A stretch of DNA of 64,000 nucleotides from Pisaster brevispinus (taxonomy: Eukaryota > Echinodermata > Asteroidea > Forcipulatida > Asteriidae). Location of the stretch: NCBI GenBank assembly GCA_023634235.1, contig JAMKCF010000069.1:372001-436000 (forward strand). The letters run 5' to 3'. Both the position numbers and the translations under genes were made by a program. Shown here piece by piece: positions 23,101 through 34,548 of the stretch. The first letter of the stretch is position 1, and every line of letters starts with the position of its first letter. The notes below the pieces were generated by a model. It had not been told where the DNA came from, searched no databases, and was given only the letters and a program-made list of their open reading frames with translations.

Positions 23101-26100
23101 CAAAAAGTGATCGCCGAAAATCGCCATGTTACCGGGGGTCGAATTTTGGGAATATTTGACAGGTAGTACCCTGTCGCCATTTTGAATTTTGGGGTCGAAA
23201 ACAAAAGTGCGATTTGACGGTGCAGCGTTCTAGACTAGACTTCCCTGAAGACCTTTTTTTGTGTGGGGACATGGCCAAATCCCAAAACCTGGGCAATTAG
23301 GAGCTTTCTACCAAAAAGCGACGCCATCTTTGTTGCCCAAAAAACCTCAATAATTCATGGAATAAAATGGTTGCGGCCTTCAAATTCGAACCAGCACCGT
23401 CGGGGGAGGTGTCCGCAAAAAGTGATCGCCGAAAATCGCCATGTTACCGGGGGTCGAATTTTGGGAATATTTGACAGGTAGTACCCTGTCGCCATTTTGA
23501 ATTTTGGGGTCGAAAACAAAAGTGCGATTTGACGGTGCAGCGTTCTAGACTAGACTTCCCTGAAGACCTTTTCTGTGTGGGGACATGGCCAAATCCCAAA
23601 ACCTGGGCAATTAGGAGCTTTCTACCAAAAAGCGACGCCATCTTTGTTGCCCAAAAAACCTCAATAATTCATGGAATAAAATGGTTGCGGCCTTCAAATT
23701 CGAACCAGCACCGTCGGGGGAGGTGTCCGCAAAAAGTGATCGCCGAAAATCGCCATGTTACCGGGGGTCGAATTTTGGGAGTATTTGACAGGTAGTACCC
23801 TGTCGCCATTTTGAATTTTGGGGTCGAAAACAAAAGTGCGATTTGACGGTGCAGCGTTCTAGACTAGACTTCCCTGAAGACCTTTTCTGTGTGGGGACAT
23901 GGCCAAATCCCAAAACCTGGGAAATTAGGAGCTTTCTACCAAAAAGCGACGCCATCTTTGTTGCCCCAAAAACCTCAATAATTCATGGAATAAAATGGTT
24001 GCGGCCTTCAAATTCGAACCAGCACCGTCGGGGGAGGTGTCCGCAAAAAGTGATCGCCGAAAATCGCCATGTTACCGGGGGTCGAATTTTGGGAATATTT
24101 GACAGGTAGTACCCTGTCGCCATTTTGAATTTTGGGGTCGAAAACAAAGTGCGATTTGACGGTGCAGCGTTCTAGACTAGACTTCCCTGAAGACCTTTTC
24201 TGTGTGGGGACATGGCCAAATCCCAAAACCTGGGCAATTAGGAGCTTTCTACCAAAAAGCGACGCCATCTTTGTTGCCCAAAAAACCTCAATAATTCATG
24301 GAATAAAATGGTTGCGGCCTTCAAATTCGAACCAGCACCGTCGGGGGAGGTGTCCGCAAAAAGTGATCGCCGAAAATCGCCATGTTACCGGGGGTCGAAT
24401 TTTGGGAATATTTGACAGGTAGTACCCTGTCGCCATTTTGAATTTTGGGGTCGAAAACAAAAGTGCGATTTGACGGTGCAGCGTTCTAGACTAGACTTCC
24501 CTGAAGACCTTTTCTGTGTGGGGACATGGCCAAATCCCAAAACCTGGGCAATTAGGAGCTTTCTACCAAAAAGCGACGCCATCTTTGTTGCCCAAAAAAC
24601 CTCAATAATTCATGGAATAAAATGGTTGCGGCCTTCAAATTCGAACCAGCACCGTCGGGGGAGGTGTCCGCAAAAAGTGATCGCCGAAAATCGCCATGTT
24701 ACCGGGGGTCGAATTTTGGGAATATTTGACAGGTAGTACCCTGTCGCCATTTTGAATTTTGGGGTCGAAAACAAAAGTGCGATTTGACGGTGCAGCGTTC
24801 TAGACTAGACTTCCCTGAAGACCTTTTCTGTGTGGGGACATGGCCAAATCCCAAAACCTGGGCAATTAGGAGCTTTCTACCAAAAAGCGACGCCATCTTT
24901 GTTGCCCAAAAAACCTCAATAATTCATGGAATAAAATGGTTGCGGCCTTCAAATTCGAACCAGCACCGTCGGGGGAGGTGTCCGCAAGAAGTGATCGCCG
25001 AAAATCGCCATGTTACCGGGGGTCGAATTTTGGGAATATTTGACAGGTAGTACCCTGTCGCCATTTTGAATTTTGGGGTCGAAAACAAAAGTGCGATTTG
25101 ACGGTGCAGCGTTCTAGACTAGACTTCCCTGAAGACCTTTTCTGTGTGGGGACATGGCCAAATCCCAAAACCTGGGCAATTAGGAGCTTTCTACCAAAAA
25201 GCGACGCCATCTTTGTTGCCCAAAAAACCTCAATAATTCATGGAATAAAATGGTTGCGGCCTTCAAATTCGAACCAGCACCGTCGGGGGAGGTGTCCGCA
25301 AAAAGTGATCGCCGAAAATCGCCATGTTACCGGGGGTCGAATTTTGGGAATATTTGACAGGTAGTACCCTGTCGCCATTTTGAATTTTGGGGTCGAAAAC
25401 AAAAGTGCGATTTGACGGTGCAGCGTTCTAGACTAGACTTCCCTGAAGACCTTTTCTGTGTGGGGACATGGCCAAATCCCAAAACCTGGGCAATTAGGAG
25501 CTTTCTACCAAAAAGCGACGCCATCTTTGTTGCCCAAAAAACCTCAATAATTCATGGAATAAAATGGTTGTGGCCTTCAAATTCGAACCAGCACCGTCGG
25601 GGGAGGTGTCCGCAAAAAGTGATCGCCGAAAATCGCCATGTTACCGGGGGTCGAATTTTGGGAATATTTGACAGGTAGTACCCTGTCGCCATTTTGAATT
25701 TTGGGGTCGAAAACAAAAGTGCGATTTGACGGTGCAGCATTCTAGACTAGACTTCCCTGAAGACCTTTTCTGTGTGGGGACATGGCCAAATCCCAAAACC
25801 TGGGCAATTAGGAGCTTTCTACCAAAAAGCGACGCCATCTTTGTTGCCCCAAAAACCTCAATAATTCATGGAATAAAATGGTTGCGGCCTTCAAATTCCA
25901 ACCAGCACCGTCGGGGGAGGTGTCCGCAAAAAGTGATCGCCGAAAATCGCCATGTTACCGGGGGTCGAATTTTGGGAATATTTGACAGGTAGTACCCTGT
26001 CGCCATTTTGAATTTTGGGGTCGAAAACAAAAGTGCGATTTGACGGTGCAGCGTTCTAGACTAGACTTCCCTGAAGACCTTTTCTGTGTGGGGACATGGC

Positions 26101-27860
26101 CAAATCCCAAAACCTGGGCAATTAGGAGCTTTCTACCAAAAAGCGACGCCATCTTTGTTGCCCAAAAAACCTCAATAATTCATGGAATAAAATGGTTGCG
26201 GCCTTCAAATTCGAACCAGCACCGTCGGGGGAGGTGTCCGCAAGAAGTGATCGCCGAAAATCGCCATGTTACCGGGGTCGAATTTTGGGAATATTTGACA
26301 GGTAGTACCCTGTCGCCATTTTGAATTTTGGGGTCGAAAACAAAAGTGCGATTTGACGGTGCAGCGTTCTAGACTAGACTTCCCTGAAGACCTTTTCTGT
26401 GTGGGGACATGGCCAAATCCCAAAACCTGGGCAATTAGGAGCTTTCTACCAAAAAGCGACGCCATCTTTGTTGCCCAAAAAACCTCAATAATTCATGGAA
26501 TAAAATGGTTGCGGCCTTCAAATTCGAACCAGCACCGTCGGGGGAGGTGTCCGCAAAAAGTGATCGCCGAAAAACGCCATGTTACCGGGGGTCGAATTTT
26601 GGGAATATTTGACAGGTAGTACCCTGTCGCCATTTTGAATTTTGGGGTCGAAAACAAAAGTGCGATTTGACGGTGCAGCGTTCTAGACTAGACTTCCCTG
26701 AAGACCTTTTCTGTGTGGGGACATGGCCAAATGCCAAAACCTGGGCAATTAGGAGCTTTCTACCAAAAAGCGACGCCATCTTTGTTGCCCAAAAAACCTC
26801 AATAATTCATGGAATAAAATGGTTGCGGCCTTCAAATTCGAACCAGCACCGTCGGGGGAGGTGTCCGCAAAAAGTGATCGCCGAAAATCGCCATGTTACC
26901 GGGGGTCGAATTTTGGGAATATTTGACAGGTAGTACCCTGTCGCCATTTTGAATTTTGGGGTCGAAAACAAAAGTGCGATTTGACGGTGCAGCGTTCTAG
27001 ACTAGACTTCCCTGAAGACCTTTTCTGTGTGGGGACATGGCCAAATCCCAAAACCTGGGCAATTAGGATCTTTCTACCAAAAAGCGACGCCATCTTTGTT
27101 GCCCAAAAAACCTCAATAATTCATGGAATAAAATGGTTGCGGCCTTCAAATTCGAACCAGCACCGTCGGGGGAGGTGTCCGCAAAAAGTGATCGCCGAAA
27201 ATCGCCATGTTACCGGGGGTCGAATTTTGGGAATATTTGACAGGTAGTACCCTGTCGCCATTTTGAATTTTGGGGTCGAAAACAAAAGTGCGATTTGACG
27301 GTGCAGCATTCTAGACTAGACTTCCCTGAAGACCTTTTCTGTGTGGGGACATGGCCAAATCCCAAAACCTGGGCAATTAGGAGCTTTCTACCAAAAAGCG
27401 ACGCCATCTTTGTTGCCCCAAAAACCTCAATAATTCATGGAATAAAATGGTTGCGGCCTTCAAATTCCAACCAGCACCGTCGGGGGAGGTGTCCGCAAAA
27501 AGTGATCGCCGAAAATCGCCCTGTTACCGGGGGTCGAATTTTGGGAATATTTGACAGGTAGTACCCTGTCGCCATTTTGAATTTTGGGGTCGAAAACAAA
27601 AGTGCGATTTGACGGTGCAGCGTTCTAGACTAGACTTCCCTGAAGACCTTTCCTGTGTGGGGACATGGCCAAATCCCAAAACCTGGGCAATTAGGAGCTT
27701 TCTAACAAAAAGCGACGCCATCTTTGTTGCCCAAAAAACCTCAATAATTCATGGAATAAAATGGTTGCGGCCTTCAAATTCCAACCAGCACCGTCGGGGG
27801 AGGTGTCCGCAAAAAGTGATCGCCGAAAATCGCCATGTTACCGGGGGTCGAATTTTGGGA
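17101..27860. repeat. Array block 2: mosaic with 7-monomer duplications
   Basis: Monomers carry CAAATTCGAACC and TCCGCAAAAAG with AGCGACG. Rare variants recur at fixed distances, showing multi-monomer duplications. TCTTGCCC at 20,191 and 22,388, GTTTTAGAC near 20,402 and 22,599, AATGTTTGAC near 20,640 and 22,837, and AAATCACAAAACC near 20,766 and 22,963 are each 2,197 bp apart (7 x 314 - 1). A T-run expansion shared by about 16,977 and 23,254, plus following markers, shows another segment copied about 6,278 bp away (20 monomers). One-base deletions occur near 24,147 and 26,274. Confidence 0.88.
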
Positions 27861-30800
27861 ATATTTGACATTTGGCATTTGGGAATATTTGAATTTTGGG
27901 GTCGAAAACAAAAGTGCGATTTGACGGTGCAGCGTTCTAGACTAGACTTCCCTGAAGACCTTTTCTGTGTGGGGACATGGCCAAATCCCAAAACCTGGGC
28001 AATTAGGAGCTTTCTACCAAAAAAGCGACGCCATCTTTGTTGCCCCAAAAACCTCAATAATTCATGGAATAAAATGGTTGCGGCCTTCAAATTCGAACCA
28101 GCACCGTCGGGGGAGGTGTCCGCAAAAAGTGATCGCCGAAAATCGCCATGTTACCGGGGGTCGAATTTTGGGAATATTTGACAGGTAGTACCCTGTCGCC
28201 ATTTTGAATTTTGGGGTCGAACACAAAAGTGCGATTTGACGGTGCAGCGTTCTAGACTAGACTTCCCTGAAGACCTTTTCTGTGTGGGGACATGGCCAAA
28301 TCCCAAAACCTGAGCAATTAGGAGCTTTCTACCAAAAAGCGACGCCATCTTTGTTGCCCCAAAAACCTCAATAATTCATGGAATAAAATGGTTGCGGCCT
28401 TCAAATTCCAACCAGCACCGTCGGGGGAGGTGTCCGCAAAAAGTGATCGCCGAAAATCGCCACGTTACCGGGGGTCGAATTTTGGGAATATTTGACAGGT
28501 AGTACCCTGTCGCCATTTTGAATTTTGGGGTCGAAAACAAAAGTGCGATTTGACGGTGCAGCGTTCTAGACTAGACTTCCCTGAAGACCTTTTCTGTGTG
28601 GGGACATGGCCAAATCCCAAAACCTGGGCAATTAGGAGCTTTCTACCAAAAAGCGACGCCATCTTTGTTGCCCCAAAAACCTCAATAATTCATGGAATAA
28701 AATGGTTGCGGCCTTCAAATTCCAACCAGCACCGTCGGGGGAGGTGTCCGCAAAAAGTGATCGCCGAAAATCGCCATGTTACCGGGGGTCGAATTTTGGG
28801 AATATTTGACATTTGGCATTTGGGAATATTTGAATTTTGGGGTCGAAAACAAAAGTGCGATTTGACGGTGCAGCGTTCTAGACTAGACTTCCCTGAAGAC
28901 CTTTTCTGTGTGGGGACATGGCCAAATCCCAAAACCTGGGCAATTAGGAGCTTTCTACCAAAAAGCGACGCCATCTTTGTTGCCCCAAAAACCTCAATAA
29001 TTCATGGAATAAAATGGTTGCGGCCTTCAAATTCCAACCAGCACCGTCGGGGGAGGTGTCCGCAAAAAGTGATCGCCGAAAATCGCCATGTTACCGGGGG
29101 TCGAATTTTGGGAATATTTGACATTTGGCATTTGGGAATATTTGAATTTTGGGGTCGAAAACAAAAGTGCGATTTGACGGTGCAGCGTTCTAGACTAGAC
29201 TTCCCTGAAGACCTTTTCTGTGTGGGCACATGGCCAAATCCCAAAACCTGAGCAATTAGGAGCTTTCTACCAAAAAGCGACGCCATCTTTGTTGCCCCGA
29301 AAACCTCAATAATTCATGGAATAAAATGGTTGCGGCCTTCAAATTCCAACCAGCACCGTCGGGGGAGGTGTCCGCAAAAAGTGATCGCCGAAAATCGCCA
29401 TGTTACCGTGGGTCGAATTTTGGGAATATTTGACAGGTAGTACCCTGTCGCCATTTTGAATGTTGGGGTCGAAAACAAAAGTTCGATTTGACGGTGCAGC
29501 GTTCTAGACTAGACTTCCCTGAAGACCTTTTCTGTGTGGGGACATGGCCAAATCCCAAAACCTGGGCAATTAGGAGCTTTCTACCAAAAAGCGACGCCAT
29601 CTTTGTTGCCCCCAAAACCTCAATAATTCATGGAATAAAATGGTTGCGGCCTTCAAATTCCAACCAGCACCGTCGGGGGAGGTGTCCGCAAAAAGTGATC
29701 GCCGAAAATCGCCATGTTACCGGGGGTCGAATTTTGGGAATATTTAAAACAAAAGTGCGATTTGACGGTGCAGCGTTCTAGACTAGACTTCCCTGAAGAC
29801 CTTTTCTGTGTGGGGACATGGCCAAATCCCAAAACTTGGGCAATTAGGAGCTTTCTACCAAAAAGCGACGCCATCTTTGTTGCCCCAAAAACCTCAATAA
29901 TTCATGGAATAAAATGGTTGCGGCCTTCAAATTCCAACCAGCACCGTCGGGGGAGGTGTCCGCAAAAAGTGATCGCCGAAAATCGCCATGTTACCGGGGG
30001 TCGAATTTGGGGAATATTTGACAGGTAGTAAGTACCCTGTCGCCATTTTGAATTTTGGGGTCGAAAACAAAAGTGCGATTTGACGGTGCAGCGTTCTAGA
30101 CTAGACTTCCCTGAAGACCTTTTCTGTGTGGGGACATAGCCAAATCCCAAAACCTGGGCAATTAGGAGCTTTCTACCAAAAAGCGACGCCATCTTTGTTG
30201 CCCCAAAAACCTCAATAATTCATGGAATAAAATGGTTGCGGCCTTCAAGTTCGAACCAGCACCGTCGGGGGAGGGGTCCGCAAAAAGTGATCGCCGAAAA
30301 TCGCCATGTTACCGGGGGTCGAATTTTGGGAATATTTGACAGGTAGTACCCTGTCGCCATTTTGAATTTTGGGGTCGAAAACAAAAGTGCGATTTGACGG
30401 TGCAGCGTTCTAGACTAGACTTCCCTGAAGACCTTTTCTGTGTGGGGACATGGCCAAATCCCAAAACCTGGGCAATTAGGAGCTTTCTACCAAAAAGCGA
30501 CGCCATCTTTGTTGCCCCAAAAACCTCAATAATTCATGGAATAAAATGGTTGCGGCCTTCAAATTCGAACCAGCACCGTCGGGGGATGTGTCCGCAAAAA
30601 GTGATCGCCGAAAATCGCCATGTTACCGGGGGTCGAATTTTTGGAATATTTGACCTGTCGCCATTTTGAATTTTGGGGTCGAAAACAAAAGTGCGATTTG
30701 ACGGTGCAGCGTTCTAGACTAGACTTCCCTGAAGACCTTTTCTGTGTGGGGACATGGGCAAATCCCAAAACCTGGGCAATTAGGAGCTTTCTACCAAAAA

Positions 30801-31240
30801 GCGGCGCCATTTTTGTTGCCCCAAAAACCTCAATAATTCATGGAATAAAATGGTTGCGGCCTTCAAATTCGAACCAGCACCGTCGGGGGAGGTGTCCGCA
30901 AAAAGTGATCGCCGAAAATCGCCATGTTACCGGGGGTCGAATTTTGGGAATATTTGACAGGTAGTACCCTGTCGCCATTTTGAATTTTGGGGTCGAAAAC
31001 AAAAGTGCGATTTGAAGGTGCCGCGTTCTAGACTAGACTTCCCTGAAGACCTTTTCTGTGTGGGGACATGGCCAAATCCCAAAACCTGGGCAATTAGGAG
31101 CTTTCTACCAAAAAGCGACGCCATCTTTGTTGCCCCAAAAACCTCAATAATTCATGGAATAAAATGGTTGCGGCCTTCAAATTCCAACCAGCACCGTCGG
31201 GGGAGGTGTCCGCAAAAAGTGATCGCCGAAAATCGCCATG
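27861..31240. repeat. Array block 3: irregular-length monomers
   Basis: Unit lengths measured between successive GACGG landmarks are 312, 315, 314, 312, 312, 314, 274, 318, 314, 304 and 314 bp, then one 393-bp unit. The three 312-bp units (around 27,868, 28,810 and 29,122) share one rearranged junction, GACATTTGGCATTTGGG, in place of the palindrome, so this variant was itself amplified. The 274-bp unit lacks 40 bp at about 29,745, the 318-bp unit repeats AGTA at about 30,029, and the 304-bp unit lacks 10 bp at about 30,653. Confidence 0.9.
28550..29251 (+). other. 233-codon repeat-read-through ORF across 312-bp monomers
   Basis: Two adjacent 312-bp variants (312 = 3 x 104) keep the reading frame from one monomer to the next, giving a 233-codon ORF made of 104-residue repeats. 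A similar 190-codon case is at 27,609-28,181. The frame is a by-product of monomer length. There is no recognised domain, and monomers differ at amino-acid-changing positions. I do not call it a gene. Confidence 0.7.
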
Positions 31241-31319
31241 AAATGGTTGCGGCATTCAAGTTCGAACCAGCACCGTCGGGGGAGTCGTCCGCAAAAAGTG
31301 ATCGCCGAAAATCGCCATG
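31241..31319. repeat. 79-bp partial monomer duplication at a block junction
   Basis: After CGCCATG at about 31,240 the sequence jumps back to AAATGGTTGCGG and repeats 79 bp of the monomer. Left of the join the variants are TCCAACC with GGTGTCC; right of it TTCGAACC with GTCGTCC. The join is therefore between two sub-families. Confidence 0.88.
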
Positions 31320-34300
31320 TTACCGGGGGTCGAATTTTGGGAATATTTGACAGGTAGTACCCTGTAGCCATTTTGAATTTTGGGGTCGAAAACAAAAGTG
31401 CGATTCGACGGTGCAGCACTCTAGACTAGACTTCCCTGAAGACCTTTTCTGTGTGGGGACATGGCCAAATCCCAAAACCTGGGCAATTAGGAGCTTTCTA
31501 GCAAAAAGTGACGCCATCTTTGTTGTCCCAAAAACCTCAATAATTCATGGAATAAAATGGTTGCGGCCTTCAAGTTCGAACCAGCACCGTCGGGGGAGTC
31601 GTCCGCAAAAAGTGATCGCCGAAAATCGCCATGTTACCGGGGGTCGAATTTTGGGAATATTTGACAGGTATTTGACCCTGTCGCCATTTTGAATTTTGGG
31701 GTCAAAAACAAAAAACGCGATTTGACGGTGCAGCACTCTAGACTAGACTTCCCTGAAGACCTTTTCTGTGTGGGGACATGGCCAAATCCACAAAACCTGG
31801 GCAATTAGGAGCTTTCTAGCAAAAAGTGACGCCATCTTTGTTGCCCCCAAAACCTCAATAATTCATGGAATAAAATGGTTGCGGCCTTCAAGTTCGAACC
31901 TGCACCGTCGGGGGAGGTGTCCGCAAAAAGTGATCGCCGAAAATCGCCATGTTACCGGGGGTCGAATTTTGGGAATATTTGACAGGTAGTACCCTGTCGC
32001 CATTTTGAATTTTGGGGTCGAAAACAAAAGTGCGATTTGACGGTGCAGCGTTCTAGACTAGACTTCCCTGAAGACCTTTTCTGTGTGGGGACATGGCGAA
32101 CTCCCAAAACCTGGGCAATTAGGAGCTTTCTAGCAAAAAGTGACGCCATCTTTGTTGCCCAAAAAAACTCAATAATTCATGGAATAAAATAGTTGCGGCC
32201 TTCAAGTTCGAACCAGCACCGTCGGGGGAGGTGTCCGCAAAAAGTGATCGCCGAAAATCGCCATGTTACCGGGGGTCGAATTTTGGGAATATTTGACAGG
32301 TAGTACCCTGTCGCCATTTTGAGTTTTGGGGTCGAAAACAAAAGTGCGATTTGACGTTGCAGCGTTCTAGACTAGACTTCCCTGAAGACCTTTTCTGTGT
32401 GGGGACATGGCCAACTCCCAAAACCTGGGCAATTAGGAGCTTTCTAGCAAAAAGTGACGCCATCTTTGTTGCCCAAAAAAACTCAATAATTCATGGAATA
32501 AAATAGTTGCAGCCTTCAAGTTCGAACCAGCACCGTCGGGGGAGGTGTCCGCAAAAAGTGATCGCCGAAAATCGCCATGTTACCGGGGGTCGAATTTTGG
32601 GAATATTTGACAGGTAGTACCCTGTCGCCATTTTGAATTTTGGGGTCGAAAACAAAAGTGCGATTTGACGGTGCAGCGTTCTAGACTAGACTTCCCTGAA
32701 GACCTTTTCTGTGTGGGGACATGGCCAAATCCCAAAACCTGGGCAATTAGGAGCTTTCTACCAAAAAGCGACGCCATCTTTGTTGCCCAAAAAACATCAA
32801 TAATTCATGGAATAAAATGGTTGCGGCCTTCAAATTCCAACCAGCACCGTCGGGGGAGGTGTTCGCAAAAAGTGATCGCCGAAAATCGCCATGTTACCGG
32901 GGGTCGAATTTTGGGAATATTTGACAGGTAGTATCCTGTCGCCATTTTGAATTTGGGGGTCGAAAACAAAAGTGCGATTTGACGGTGCAGCATTCTAGAC
33001 TAGACTTCCCTGAAGACCTTTTCTGTGAGGGGACATGGCCAAATCCCAAAACCTGGGCAATTAGGAGCTTTCTAGCAAAAAGTGACGCCATCTTTGTTGC
33101 CACAAAAACCTCAATAATTCATGGAATAAAATGGTTGCGGCCTTCAAATTCCAACCAGCACCGTCGGGGGAGTCGTCCGCAAAAAGTGATCGCCGAAAAT
33201 CGCCATGTTACCGGGGGTCGAATTTTGGGAATATTTGACAGGTAGTACCCTGTCGCCATTTTGAATGTTGGGGTCGAAAACAAAAGTGCGATTTGACGGT
33301 GCAGCGTTCTAGACTAGACTTCCCTGAAGACCTTTTCTGTGTGGGGACATGGCCAACTCCCAAAACCTGGGCAATTAGGAGCTTTCTACCAAAAAGTGAC
33401 GCCATCTTTGTTGCCCAAAAAAACTCAATAATTCATGGAATAAAATAGTTGCGGCCTTCAAGTTCGAACCAGCACCGTCGGGGGAGGTGTCCGCAAAAAG
33501 TGATCGCCGAAAATCGCCATGTTACCGGGGGTCGAATTTTGGGAATATTTGACAGGTAGTACCCTGTCGCCATTTTGAATGTTGGGGTCGAAAACAAAAG
33601 TGCGATTTGACAGTGCAGCGTTCTAGACTAGACTTCCCTGAAGACCTTTTCTGTGTGGGGACATGGCCAACTCCCAAAACCTGGGCAATTAGGAGCTTTC
33701 TACCAAAAAGTGACGCCATCTTTGTTGCCCAAAAAAACTCAATAATTCATGGAATAAAATAGTTGCGGCCTTCAAGTTCGAACCAGCACCGTCGGGGGAG
33801 GTGTCAGCAAAAAGTGATCGCCGAAAATCGCCATGTTACCGGGGGTCGAATTTTGGGAATATTTGACAGGTAGTACCCTGTCGCCATTTTGAATTTTGGG
33901 GTCGAAAACAAAAGTGCGATTTGACGGTGCAGCATTCTAGACTAGACTTCCCTGAAGACCTTTTCTGTGTGGGGACATGGCCAACTCCCAAAACCTGGGC
34001 AATTAGGAGCTTTCTACCAAAAAGTGACGCCATCTTTGTTGCCCAAAAAAACTCAATAATTCATGGAATAAAATAGTTGCGGCCTTCAAGTTCGAACCAG
34101 CACCGTCGGGGGAGGTGTCCGCAAAAAGTGATCGCCGAAAATCGCCATGTTACCGGGGGTCGAATTTTGGGAATATTTGACAGGTAGTACCCTGTCGCCA
34201 TTTTGAATTTTGGGGTCGAAAACAAAAGTGCGATTTGACGGTGCAGCGTTCTAGACTAGACTTCCCTGAAGACCTTTTCTGTGTGGGGACATGGCCAACT

Positions 34301-34548
34301 CCCAAAACCTGGGCAATTAGGAGCTTTCTACCAAAAAGTGACGCCATCTTTGTTGCCCAAAAAAACTCAATAATTCGTGGAATAAAATAGTTGCGGCCTT
34401 CAAGTTCGAACCAGCACCGTCGGGGGTGGTGTCAGCAAAAAGTGATCGCCGAAAATCGCCATGTTACCGGGGGTCGAATTTTGGGAATATTTGACAGGTA
34501 GTACCCTGTCGCCATTTTGAATTTTGGGGTCGAAAACAAAAGTGCGAT

